Made by a program: the position numbers and the translations under genes
The notes under the pieces: generated by a model
Database searches by the model: none
What the model was told of the DNA's origin: nothing
The model's input: the letters and a program-made list of their open reading frames with translations, nothing else
Shown: piece by piece, positions 1 through 9,292 of the stretch
How the letters are laid out: each line of letters begins with the position of its first letter
How positions within the stretch are numbered: the first letter of the stretch is position 1
NCBI GenBank assembly: GCA_019648995.1
Contig: BLXT01004318.1
Coordinates: 201,258-223,243, forward strand
Reading direction: 5' to 3'
Length of the DNA: 21,986 nt
From: Plakobranchus ocellatus
Taxonomy: Eukaryota; Mollusca; Gastropoda; Plakobranchidae

Positions 1-461
1 CTCTCACAAACACAGAAATGTTAAAGTCATGAAGCCTATCATGATTTACCCTCAGAACATGAGTTTTCTTTTTGAAACAAATGTGAGGGGAGCTGGGAAA
101 ACCATCCACATTGGTCAAAAATAACATTTTGAGATAAGTGTATAGTGTTATTCTACTGCTTTTTCTGAATAATTCACAGTTTATTTGAAGGTTCTATCTT
201 TTTTAGTTCCTGAGATATGGCGGATTATGTGTGATGGGGTAGCGAAACATGAAATAGAGAAAAATGAGTTTAAAGTTTAAAGAAAATTTTAGACAGGGAT
301 TAGCTAGGTCTTGATCTAAGGCTGTTGGAATGACTAGTAATTCGAAACCTAAACGAATGAAAAATTTCTTTTAAAGACTAATAACCTAGAATTTTGATAT
401 CGTGTGAAGACATTTTTTTTCTGGGAGCTTGCTAACAGTATAGATCTAGAGGGTACACTAT

Positions 462-695
462 CTAGAAATCTCGATCTAGAACTTCGGCTAAACTAGATCT
501 AGATCTAGATCTAGTTATGATCTCATCTATGATTAAGTCTTCAATTGTATCATCTGAATCAGAAAACAATTCGCTATCAGAATCTTCTCTTGTTCCAAAA
601 TAGTTATCAAAAACTTTTTGATAAGCAATTGCATCGGTAGCATTTAGATTCAACAAACGAACGAGTGTCTCAACAGTCTCCTCCGGGATCGCCAT
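462..695 (-). CDS. Unrecognised short ORF or first exon (77 codons from internal ATG)
   Basis: From the ATG at 695 (context GAAAATGGCG) it encodes MAIPEETVETLVRLLNLNAT, continues AIAYQKVFDNYFGTREDSDS, and then has an acidic Asp/Ser/Glu run. The first half looks like a folded helix plus an acidic linker. The end (RSRSRSS) is simply the translation of an AGATCT hexamer repeat, so the true coding end may be earlier or spliced. Acidic Ser/Asp runs occur at the N-termini of some transposase-derived proteins, but no family is recognised. It could be a gene fragment or chance. Confidence 0.3.
   Translation of the reverse strand: MAIPEETVETLVRLLNLNATDAIAYQKVFDNYFGTREDSDSELFSDSDDTIEDLIIDEIITRSRSRSSLAEVLDRDF
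490..516. repeat. AGATCT hexamer repeat
   Basis: Three to four tandem tagatc units (ctagatctagatctagatct), with more scattered copies between 440 and 490. The word is self-complementary. Similar clusters occur at 8130-8700 and singly near 17755, 19145 and 19435. Confidence 0.75.
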
Positions 696-1753
696 TTTCG
701 AAACTGGTGCGGTTTCTATGCATAACAAAGGTTATGAAAACATAATTTATCCTAAATTCTCATTTCAAGATATTTTACTTGGACACTTAATGTTTTTCAG
801 TATCAAAATAAAAAAATCAGTATTTTGCGACGGTTAGCGGTCTTTGACTACCGAATTTAAGCCAGAAATCGATAGCTACACACAGAACTAATTTTACTTC
901 TCCTCAAACCAAGGTAGGGTGGAAATATAGATGCGCACTCTTTGTAGCTTTTTCAAATCTGTGCGCACTGCTTCTCATCTTTTAGTGGACATTCTGCCCG
1001 TTCCGATGGTATACAATACGTAGGGGTTATCTAAAAGGATTAAACACTATAATGAATTCAAACATCCAAATTTTTCAAGTCAGTGAAACTTGACATTCGG
1101 CTTTTTTTACCGCACTTGGCTTGAGTTGCAGATGGAGGAGGCCTCAGAAAATATTAAAATTAATATATTTCTGATGTGAATTCATTTATTTTTTTTGGTG
1201 CAAATGAAAAATTATAAGTTCATGTATATTTCTGAATGAAAACCCTAAAATCGTTGAAAATGAAAAAGTTATGTTTGAAACGCCCCCCTGCAAAAACAAG
1301 ACCAGCGACATCCGGACGGTTTTCCCGAATCGCCACACAAATGTTAGAGCAAAATACTGACGTGTAAAAATGAGCAAAAACCGACTGTGAATTATTTTAA
1401 AACAGCTAATTTTCTTTTCAAAACAAATGGTACAGCAAAATTTTCAATGCTTTATAGATGAAGTTTAGGCTTTAAAAGTCCATTACGAAATATAGAATTA
1501 GTTAGATGTGATACACCATATTTGATTCAGCCTTTAAAAAGTTGACATCTGACTAGATATTACAACAACAAAAAAGTTTTAGAGGATAGGAAATTAGCAC
1601 TGACAAATGAATTTATGAAAGAATTGAAAAAAAAAAAAAAAAGTAGCGCCCCTCCATAATTCTTTTATTGGAAACAAAATATAGGTCAAACATCTGCAAG
1701 GTTTTCACTGGACAATGGATGGAAACCGTCAGCATGAGTCACCACTGTGGTGT
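696..1753. other. No gene seen
   Basis: AT-rich sequence with only short open frames. No motif, tRNA or repeat is recognised up to the MITE at 1760. Bases 1-461 are likewise featureless apart from AGATCT words after 440. Confidence 0.5.
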
Positions 1754-1759
1754 TATAAA

Positions 1760-1916
1760 CAGGGATGCCAGTGGCCTCTGACAAAAAAAAGCAGGAAACT
1801 TGTATAGTAATAAAGAGTTTTCTCGAAGCTGTAGTTAAAGTATAATTGACATTTAAGTAATAAAAATAAGGCAAAAAGTCGGAAATCCTGTTTAAATCGG
1901 AAAACTGGCATCCCTG
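1760..1916. mobile_element. 157-bp MITE
   Basis: Perfect 13-bp terminal inverted repeats: cagggatgccagt at 1760-1772 and actggcatccctg at 1904-1916. A direct repeat tataaa lies immediately outside at 1754-1759 and 1917-1922. There is no coding capacity. The CAGGG start resembles hAT-type ends, but hAT elements usually duplicate 8 bp, so the superfamily is left open. Confidence 0.85.
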
Positions 1917-2310
1917 TATAAAATACGATCGAGATTTGAAAAATCAGACTTCACTGTGGGTAAGCCTATTAACAGATACAAATGGAAAGAAAAAAAATTG
2001 AACTTTGAGACATGAGTGAAATCGCAAAAAAGTTTCTAAAATCATTCCTCATCAGACTTGCCCTAGTGAGTCAGATGTGGCACACAACTCTTTTGGGGGT
2101 CAGTATTTGTATACCTTTTCTACTTCTAAGGCAAAAATTACATTAACTTATCTTCTTTATTTGCTGACAATGCTTTACAAACAACTTTCGACAACTGCAA
2201 TTACATCTTGGCACATGCTCAACACACCTTTCACCATGTCAAAGATTGGGAATGACAGCTTCATACTATATCAATGGTTGCAACTCACTGGGACTGGTCT
2301 CAAGACATGT

Positions 2311-2580
2311 GTCTCGAGACAGATCACAATGAGTTGGATGTCGCATATATAAGACTTTTGGGAGAAAACAAAAAAAAAAAAAAGAAATATTTAAAGTTGG
2401 TTTTTTCTTTACTTTTCACTGTTCAAAACAAAAAAAAAAAAAGTTTCAAACCCTAAGATTTTTTGGTACTTTACTAATAACTTTCATTATTGCAGAGCTT
2501 TTTAAAGGCAGTCTCTGGCTGTACTAAGATTTAAAGATGTCCAAACACAACATCCAACTCATTTTGTCTGGTCTGGAGAC
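2311..2580. repeat. Inverted repeat with 31-bp arms
   Basis: Left arm at about 2311-2341 (gtctcgagac ... gagttggatgt) and right arm at about 2550-2580 (reverse complement gtctccagac ... gagttggatgt) match at about 25 of 31 positions, with a perfect inner ATGAGTTGGATGT. About 208 bp separates them. It may be a decayed foldback element; no target duplication is evident. It lies just beyond the presumed MFF 3' end. Confidence 0.6.
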
Positions 2581-2625
2581 ATAAATATCACTTTAGCAAA
2601 AAAAAAAAAAAAATCCTGTTGCAGC

Positions 2626-2638
2626 TTTATTCTTTATT
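2626..2638 (-). terminator. MFF polyadenylation signals (two AATAAA)
   Basis: On the minus strand AATAAA occurs twice (2638-2633 and 2631-2626), about 70 nt after the MFF stop. The position implies a short 3' UTR ending near 2610. A long A-run on the plus strand (T-run on the minus strand) follows at about 2597-2613. Confidence 0.65.
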
Positions 2639-2704
2639 CAGTGCACAAGTTTCCCTCATAATAAAGGTCCTGCCTACTCATATACAAAAGCCAAACTTGA
2701 TGTT

Positions 2705-2842
2705 TCACCGGTCACGCACGAACCATCCTAGAACTTTCCACAGAAAGTATCCCAGAATGACCGGGTACAAAACCATCTCTCGCTGAGCTCGACGCATACT
2801 GTCTTGCTCTATCACTTGCATACGCCGCATCAATTTGGCAAC
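2705..2842 (-). CDS. MFF: MFF terminal exon: coiled coil and tail anchor
   Basis: Acceptor TTTTGCAG|GTTGCC, phase 0; 45 codons plus TGA (2705-2707). It encodes VAKLMRRMQVIEQDSMRRAQ, then REMVLYPVILGYFLWKVLGW, then FVRDR. This matches the vertebrate MFF C-terminus: a basic coiled coil with REMV, a 17-20 residue hydrophobic segment rich in Tyr, Leu and Trp, and a short basic end. A short tail after the membrane span is expected for post-translational insertion into the outer mitochondrial membrane. Confidence 0.92.
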   Translation of the reverse strand, partial: VAKLMRRMQVIEQDSMRRAQREMVLYPVILGYFLWKVLGWFVRDR

Positions 2843-5800
2843 CTGCAAAACATTTTTGTAATGTTTAATTACATATGATGATAATAACTACATACTTCTT
2901 ATCTTGCTACAAGTGAGTCATTTTGGTCAAGCACTATTTGATCACATGATCTGCAGAAATGTCTGTAAGGTTAGAAGAGGAAAAAAAGCCGCCAAACGCT
3001 CATATTTTACATTAAAACTTTTGAGATTAAAATATTAAAAAAATCTAAAAATGTCTTTATAATTAAATAACAAAATTTAGGGAAACAAACAAAGAGGGTT
3101 CATTAGAAAAAGCAATATTTCTGAATACACAAGGTAGTAGATCCTATATTTAGCCTTGAATCAACTCTTTCACTTTGTTAATGAACAAAGGATGTTTAGC
3201 TTTAGTCCCATTTGTCTGCATCGGTAAAATTGACCATTGGTGGCCTCTTATTTTTCATGTCACACAATTTTAAGGTTTTCTGGCTTCATTAGAGCATATC
3301 GTTTAATAATAAAAATAAAACAAGTTAGAATTGAAAAGTTAAAAAAAAACAAATAAGAAATATGGTGATTCTGTTGAGGAAATATCACAGGCAAATTTTT
3401 CTATTTAAAAAGGGTAAGAACAGTCCTTCCCTGAGCAGAAATTGCATGTACAACTGGGTCTGCAAAGAATCTAGTAGTCAAGCAAATAAAATGCAAAATA
3501 AACACAAGACCACTAGATGATTGCCACGTATGTAAATGCTGCTGTAACAAGAAAGAAATGTAGGAACAATCCTGCAGGCTAGGGTAAAAGGGACAGTCAC
3601 TTGAGTGACAAACTCAGAGGAGCCTATTTTGCTGGTAAATTACTTGTATGTTTTCGACACGGTTCATTAAATAAGCCCAATTCATCTAACATGAGCCCTT
3701 AACAAGGTTCGTTTAACAAACATGATTCATAACAAGAGACCTCAGCAAGGTTTGCAAAATAAGCCCGATTCATCTAACATGAGTCATAAACAAGTTTCAT
3801 TGAACAAATTTGACGTGAATCCTCGCCAAAATTTTTTACTCAACACTGATTCATCTAACATGAGTCCTCACCAAGGTTGGCTACACAAGCCTGATTATCT
3901 AACTTGAGTCCTCACCAAGGTTTGTTACTCAAGCCTGATTCATCTAACTTGGTTCTTCAACAAGGTTTGCTACACAAGCTGATTCATGACTAGAGATTTG
4001 CTACAAAAGCCTGCTTTGTCTAACCTGCGCCTTCAACAAGATTTGCTACTCAACAAAAATTACCTGAGTTCTTAACAAGGTCGCCTCATCCTCCTCATTC
4101 AGCAAAAGTGAATCAGTCAGGCTCACGCCAGGGTCATATGGCACTGGCACTCCTCTGGATGGAAGAACATTAGGATTTACAAAAAAAAAATGTTACATGC
4201 ATTATGACAAATTTCAGTATGATTGCCAGTCTGGACACTGAAGTTCTTAGCTATAAAAAAAAAAAAATGGTGATGAAAGCACATTATCTCTGCCAATATT
4301 TTTGTACTTGAGTCTTTTACTTACCCATTTCTTTAATATTTTAGACCTACAAGTCTAAACCAAAACCAAGATTTATAAAGACATTAATTAAATAGACAAC
4401 TTCCATTGAATGTTCATAACTCTGATTTTCCCTTATGCCATATATTTCTTTACCAGCCTTTAGGACAAGAAAAGCTTCACCTTGCTCAGCTCATATACCA
4501 AGTGCAGTTAGTGAGTTGATTGCAATTTACATATGAAGCTGACCCTGATACTTAACTCCTCTCACTCAGCCCCTTGCATCTCTGCAAGTCTGACTATTGG
4601 CTCCCATTTAAAAAAGAGAACTTCTGTGCCCCATTATTCAGATCACTCAAATCTAAATGGGTTAGGGTTATTGTATATAGCCAGTCCACAACAAGGTGAT
4701 CTCAGGCTTTAAGGCCCTCCATCAGGCCGGGGCTCGAACCCGCGACAGAAGGGTCCCTGCAGATCTCAGGGCGGACTCACAAGCCACTGTGCCACCGACT
4801 CCCCCAAATCTAAATGAAAACCCAAGAGAATACCAAATGTTGTACTGGAACTCCACTCTGCAAGATTTACAATGGTTAAAACTGAATAACAATAAATTCA
4901 TTTCATTCGTTTATATGGGTTGATCTCCTAAATTATTAAGAACTCACGTAAGACCTCCGTTAGCTGCCCCATGCCTAGCATTACTATCCCTCTCACTATC
5001 CAATATAGGATCCTTTGTCTTCTCCTCTTCTTGCTTCTCATCCACTGATGGAAATGTCTCTTCTAAGGTGAGCACACGTGGTGGAGTGATCAGGCCAACG
5101 TAGGAGAGGCCCTCAGGGGCAGGTGCTGCATTTGGTGATAGGTCCAGAGCAAGATCTTGACGCATGCCAATATGTTGGTTGTCACCTTGAGAATTGCAAT
5201 CCAATGATCACATACATATACACGAAGACAAACAACAACAAAAACAATTATAAAATCAATTATTACTTAAAATTTCTTCACAGCTAGCAAAATACTTGAA
5301 ATTTCCTTGATTATAATGAACCGAAAAGAAAAAGAACAAAGAAACTTCAAAAGATCTGAAACTTGCATGATATTTTAAATAAGTATCGATTGTTATTAAT
5401 AAATAGAACAAGGGAATTTTTTTCCTAAATAAGATAAATCATTGATGAATTTATTTCCACATCTAGTTTTGACTACATTTATCACTCAACACTTTAAAAA
5501 ACTTGAGATGACAACTCAGCTGTATATGAGGAGATTTTACTTGCCAAAGTACAATTCAATAGTTGATCATTAGAGCCACTGAAGAATAGTAAAACACTAC
5601 CCATTGTACATATTAGCTCCTAAGACTGAATCATACAGTAAGAAGCCCAATTTACCTCTTTAGTTTTACTTTCCTTGTTAAAAAAAAACATAATTTATGA
5701 TTACAACTTTATATCTACAGGGTAGAACTGGAATGTATTCAATGCTGTGTATTTTTAAACTAGATTCATACAGTTAGTTGGAGAGCAATTATTGATTGTG

Positions 5801-8248
5801 GATATATATCTTTGGAGCTGCTGTAAGGGCAGTTATGGTTGCAACAGTAACCTTGCGGAGTCATACAGAGTAGAGCTAGACCTTAATAACCCTGATGTAC
5901 AAACTAAATCCAGATTGTAATAATGCTTTTTAAGTGTTAAATACATTTTAAAATACTTTTTGAAAAATGTTTACAAGTATTCAAAATCGACTTAGATTTT
6001 ATTTAAAACAACATAACTAAAACAAATATATCTTATATGCAAAATGCATAATTTGGAAAGACTTTAACCAAGTTAAAAAAAGAGATAATTATTATTATTT
6101 ACCCCCCTCCCCCCTTTTTCCTAAAGGTGATGATGCAATGTTTGTGAGCCAGACTAGAGATCAGAAGACGAAAAAAGTTCAAATTCTGGCTGCACTCGCT
6201 CTTGTAGTTGAGGAAGGAACCATAGATGAATTTTTTCTCAGCCCGATGCACTTTAAAAATGGCTGTCTGACAGGTAGGGCACACAGAATTTTATACTTAG
6301 TCTTCAGGTTATAAGAAATTGTGCAATAGTGCCTGTTGGATTTAAAAATAAAGGGCTTAGGGCCTACTATGTGCGATTGAACACTTAAAAAAAAAATGCC
6401 ATTTTTACTTTCATATTAAACAAATAACTTCAAAGAAGTAAATACATTCTTTACCCACCAGCTAAAACAATTTTGTCAGGAACAGACATGCCAACAAATT
6501 GAGTTTTTGCCTCAAGCTCTATATTTTGTTGACCATTCATTTGTCTGTCTGCACTAGGCCCAACAGCAATCCTGAAGCAAAGAGTATCGTTTTTAAAAAA
6601 TTTAATTAGTATTGTAATTGAAAGTGAAGGGAATAGAAAGCATTGCATCAAAAATGATCATAGCATTAATAAAACATATATTTTTATAATGTAATTTGAT
6701 GGCTTTCAAACAAGACAAATTCATGTCTGTTAATGCTCAGGTTTTTTTCCCCTTCCCTATTTTTGTCACAATAAACCAAATTATATAAAATTATATGTGA
6801 TCTGTATGTCTTAGAACATAAAAAAATGTCTTTCCCTAGTTAAGCAGAATAATCACTCATTTTTTACGACTTCAATTTATACAAAATGCAATCTAAAATC
6901 TGCTACTCATTCCGTTGCTATGATAAAAAGTTTTCAACTCGACATGTAGGATTTACAATAATTTAATTTCTAAATCTGAGGCATTTTAACATTAAAAATA
7001 TGAAATTTGAAAGCAAAGATTGAAGAAAGGAGACACGTACAGATCTCACGCACAAAATCTAATGAATCTTTTTCACACAGATAACCTTAATGTGTAAATC
7101 TAGGCTAAAAATAAAGTGCACAAAACAAATGTATTAGTGTTATAAAACATGTTTAGAACAATTCATTTATCTGGGTATATCCTCTACTCTACTCTTACTG
7201 TTTACGTTTAGTAAGCATTTATAAATATATCTCAAGTTTAGTGGTGCCATGAACTGAAGATGGTAAAGTAAAGTGGGTCCCACACTTAGTCCAACATTGA
7301 AAAATCAGGAGTAGGGTTCTGATTGCTCTTCGCATACCGCATTATGAGGTAGTTTGGTACTGCTTTCCTCGCCACCTTTACTTTCGCTGGTCTTAAGAGA
7401 CCTAGCAACCCATTTAGTGCTGGGTGGACACAGAGAAACAATGAAAAATTGACTTGGCCAGGACTGGGATTCAAACCTCGGACCTCCGACTTGGTAGCCA
7501 ACTGCTCTACAAGATGAGCCACTGCCCCCCCCACTGAGTGGTAAGTATCAAAATTGACATGTAAAAGATTATTACCTGTGAGGTACTTGCATTTTGCTGC
7601 TTATTTGCGAAATGTACTCTGGATCATAAGATCTGGGCTGAACGTCACTGTAGTCTGACGGCTGAGTATGATCTGGCAGATGGATGCTTCCCTTAAAAAT
7701 AAAACAAGAGGGAACATTGAAATTTTTTTTTATCAGATTTAAGCCTGAATCGATATCATGGGGCGGCAACGTCAAAACAAAAAATTTACCATGACTGAAA
7801 AAAATTTGGTAAAACATTTAATTCTCTGACAAACTTCAAAAGGATTTTGGTAGAGATAGATGTGAAATCTACCTCTGCACAAAAATTATGTTGAGAGAGA
7901 TGGGTTCAACATATGGTGTTATGAGAGAAAGAAATATGAAGGATTAAAGAAAAAATCCTTAACTTTTGTCAGGACATTTTAAATGTTTATTGACTCCACC
8001 TAGACAGGGTAGTTTCTCTGCTGCAAAACTACTCAGTTTCACCTTTGTTGTAAAAAACACTCAATTAAATTCAAAGAACAATGTTGCAGCCTGAAAATTA
8101 AAAAAAAGATAGGCCTATATAAAAGATTTAGATTTTAGATAACTAGATCTAGGCCTAGATACATTTTGGCACTGATCTATTTTAATCTGCAGACCTAGAA
8201 TCTAGATCTTGACTGATTACTCTTGAAGCTTACATTTTCTTGAGCCAT
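2705..8248 (-). CDS. MFF: Mitochondrial fission factor (MFF) homologue, complete six-exon gene
   Basis: Tail-anchored outer-membrane adaptor that recruits the dynamin GTPase Drp1 to mitochondria and peroxisomes for fission (family knowledge). Coding exons are 8248-8234, 7691-7576, 6571-6459, 5185-4948, 4154-4064 and 2842-2705. They sum to 711 nt, and every phase joins to give 236 residues. Seen motifs: a first short VP motif, MQVPHR (39-44); a second, MSVPDKIVLAG (72-82); the family signature TPPRVLTL (115-122); an acidic, Lys/Glu-rich linker; a heptad-like basic helix with RRM and RRAQREM (192-213); and a C-terminal hydrophobic anchor (about 214-233) ending in RDR. The VP motifs, TPPRVLTL and the coiled coil plus tail anchor all match vertebrate MFF. 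The protein is shorter than the main vertebrate isoforms because the linker before the coiled coil is compact. The start was chosen for its context (GTCAAGATGG) and its in-phase donor. No transcript evidence is available. Confidence 0.9.
3658..4081 (-). repeat. 45-bp minisatellite overlapping the MFF exon 5 donor
   Basis: About ten diverged units of 45 bp. A plus-strand unit starts gattcatctaacatgagtcc and continues caacaaggtttgctacacaa. Several units are intact (starting near 3768, 3848 and 3938) and others are shortened. The right end runs into MFF exon 5: acctgagttcttaacaagg covers the exon's last bases and its donor. Because 45 is a multiple of 3, a plus-strand reading frame stays open over part of the array (3722-3907), but nothing supports its use. 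Confidence 0.85.
4064..4154 (-). CDS. MFF: MFF exon 5
   Basis: 91 nt; acceptor CTTCCATCCAG|AGGAG, donor ACTCAG|GTAATT. It adds one base to the Thr codon, then 30 residues (GVPVPYDPGVSLTDSLLLNE through LLRTQ). The C-terminal part leads into the coiled coil of exon 6. The last roughly 18 nt of the exon resemble units of the minisatellite that starts directly behind the donor. Confidence 0.85.
4660..4804 (-). mobile_element. tRNA-derived SINE, copy 1, with 12-bp target duplication
   Basis: On the minus strand the head reads GTCGGTGGCACAGTGGCTTG (box A-like) and GCGGGTTCGAGCCCCGGCC (box B, GGTTCGAxxCC). A body ending CTTGTTGTGGACTGGCTATA follows. The direct repeat caaatctaaatg flanks it exactly at 4648-4659 and 4805-4816, which defines the ends and shows retroposition. 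It sits in the MFF intron between exons 4 and 5. The tail end carries AACCCTAACC, a short telomere-like word. Confidence 0.85.
4948..5185 (-). CDS. MFF: MFF exon 4, TPPRVLTL signature and acidic linker
   Basis: 238 nt; acceptor TCTCAAG|GTGACA, donor TTAC|GTGAGT. It encodes residues 83-160. The diagnostic LITPPRVLTLEE sits mid-exon. It is followed by a charged stretch rich in Glu and Lys (DEKQEEEKTKD) and a low-complexity Asp/Ser/Asn segment. TPPRVLTL is nearly invariant in animal MFF proteins, so this exon gives the firmest family assignment in the window. Confidence 0.9.
5186..6458 (-). other. MFF intron 3
   Basis: About 1.27 kb of AT-rich intron. A short poly-C/T stretch lies at about 6101-6118. 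No repeat or embedded gene is recognised. Confidence 0.7.
6459..6571 (-). CDS. MFF: MFF exon 3, second VP motif
   Basis: Acceptor TTGCTTCAG|GATTGC. The exon completes the Arg codon from exon 2 and encodes 37 residues up to MSVPDKIVLA. The donor used here is G|GTGGGT at 6459, because it alone joins exon 4 in frame to give KIVLAGDNQHIG, paralleling vertebrate IVVAGNAEDI. A second GT four bases further on (GTAAAG) would shift the frame into exon 4. Confidence 0.87.
7290..7532 (-). mobile_element. tRNA-derived SINE of a second family
   Basis: The minus-strand head AGTGGCTCATCTTGTAGAGC is box A-like. It is followed by GAGGTTTGAATCCCAGTCC (box B) and a long unrelated body with ACTAAATGGGTTGCTAGG and AAAGTAAAGGTGGCGAGGAA. 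It lies in the MFF intron between exons 2 and 3. The open frame over it (7286-7534) is a translation of the tRNA-like head, not a gene. The tail boundary is approximate and no clear target duplication was found. Confidence 0.75.
7576..7691 (-). CDS. MFF: MFF exon 2, first Drp1-binding-type motif
   Basis: Acceptor TTTTTAAG|GGAAGC, donor CACAG|GTAATA, 116 nt, ending with two bases of an Arg codon. It encodes YDPEYISQISSKMQVPHR, corresponding to the conserved N-terminal block of vertebrate MFF (a Tyr/Phe-containing helix followed by M-x-VP). In vertebrates this block is part of the region needed for Drp1 recruitment. Confidence 0.87.
8234..8248 (-). CDS. MFF: MFF coding exon 1 (5 codons)
   Basis: Encodes only MAQEN before a good donor (AAT|GTAAGC), phase 0. 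The ATG sits in GTCAAGATGG, a favourable initiation context. Joining to the next exon gives MAQENGSIHLPD in frame. The exon is short, so an additional upstream or alternative first exon is possible. The 5' UTR extends to an unknown point above 8248. Confidence 0.65.
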
Positions 8249-8760
8249 CTTGACATAAGCCTCGATCCACAGTTTCTGTCAGGATCCACTGGTGCTTAAA
8301 TTTAAGGTGAAAGTCTTAGCCAGCCCAGAGCTTTAAAGCTAGACTTTGTGACTAAAACCTGGTCAAGTCTAGATTCTAGATTAGATCTAGATTTAGATTA
8401 AATCTTCATCAATTCATTCACATTTGTCGATTCAGAGGTTCCAAGAATGTAGTTTCTGGTGTTGCTATTTAAAGTCCTGAACGTTTCCTCTAAAATTTTC
8501 CCTCTGCGGAAGTTTGTCAATGACAGAAGACCTGATAGAGATCTGGACGTCTAGATTTAACTATTAATCTAATGTTTTTGTTCTATTAGGCGTAATGGTC
8601 TAAATTTAGGCTCATAGTTCTAGATCTATCTTTCTCTAGATATAATAAGTATTGATAACAATCCGATTCACTGTAAATCTAGATTTTGATGTGGTTTAGA
8701 TTTCTCTGACCTATCACATCTGCATAGACTTAAAAGACGACTTTCGGTATAAGCTTCATT
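8249..8760 (-). promoter_or_regulatory. MFF upstream region with AGATCT/TCTAGA word cluster
   Basis: The 500 bp above the start codon should hold the MFF 5' UTR and promoter. Words such as ctagatct, tctagatt and agatctag recur about ten times between 8130 and 8700, in both orientations since they are palindromic. No TATA box or other core element can be assigned. Promoter function is inferred from position only. Confidence 0.3.
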
Positions 8761-9240
8761 GTTCCGCGTTTTCAGTGGGAGAGATGGTTCAAGTTCCAAA
8801 GACCTTTCGTGTGTCCTACTGTTTTGTTTTCATTCTTTTGTTACCTTTTGCCTTTAATTCATTATTCTTTGTATTCGAGTTAACGATGCGATATTACTTT
8901 ATCGATATTTATATTATGTGTTACATTTAGCCGAACATTATTAATTTGTATCGATTTTTCTTTTATTCATCACATTGCCAGGTTTTTACCATGAGTACAA
9001 GTTAATTTAGAACTGCCAAACTATCTAAATCTAGATTGATAATTTAAAAAGGAGTGATAGATTGTTTCATTGAATTTTATTCCAATACAGTTATTATGCC
9101 TTTATATTATTAGACCTTTAGTATGATAATAAAAATAAAATAATCATTTTTGTTTACGAAATCGAAGCACTTAAATATCATTTAAATTTGCTCAGAGGTT
9201 TGAAGGTATATTCATGTAACTACTATTACCACTACTGCTA

Positions 9241-9292
9241 CATAGTGGTGGTGATAGCAGTAGCAGTAGTAGTAGCAGGAGCAGTAAGAGTT
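9241..9292. repeat. (AGT/AGC)n trinucleotide repeat
   Basis: Imperfect trinucleotide run (agcagtagcagtagtagtag). The open frames over it give poly-Leu or Ala/Thr runs and are not genes. Confidence 0.8.

Noticed and set aside
3722..3907. Plus-strand ORF of 15-residue repeats (DSSNMSPHQG...)
   Set aside because: It arises from the 45-bp minisatellite inside an MFF intron on the opposite strand. Units elsewhere in the array break the frame.
4659..4670. gggttagggtta as interstitial telomeric sequence
   Set aside because: Only two units and inside the SINE boundaries, so it is part of the element's tail.
6099..6284. ORF starting MCPTCQTAIF, zinc-finger-like CxxC
   Set aside because: A single CxxC, no second metal-binding pair, a poly-Gly end from a C-run, and intronic position make it a chance frame.
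7467..7532. Possible functional tRNA gene
   Set aside because: Box A and box B are present, but the cloverleaf is imperfect and the sequence continues into a SINE body.
7286..7534. 82-codon minus-strand ORF containing VEQLATKSEVRGLNPSPGQV
   Set aside because: This is translation of a tRNA-derived SINE head. Such peptides recur wherever these elements occur and are not genes.
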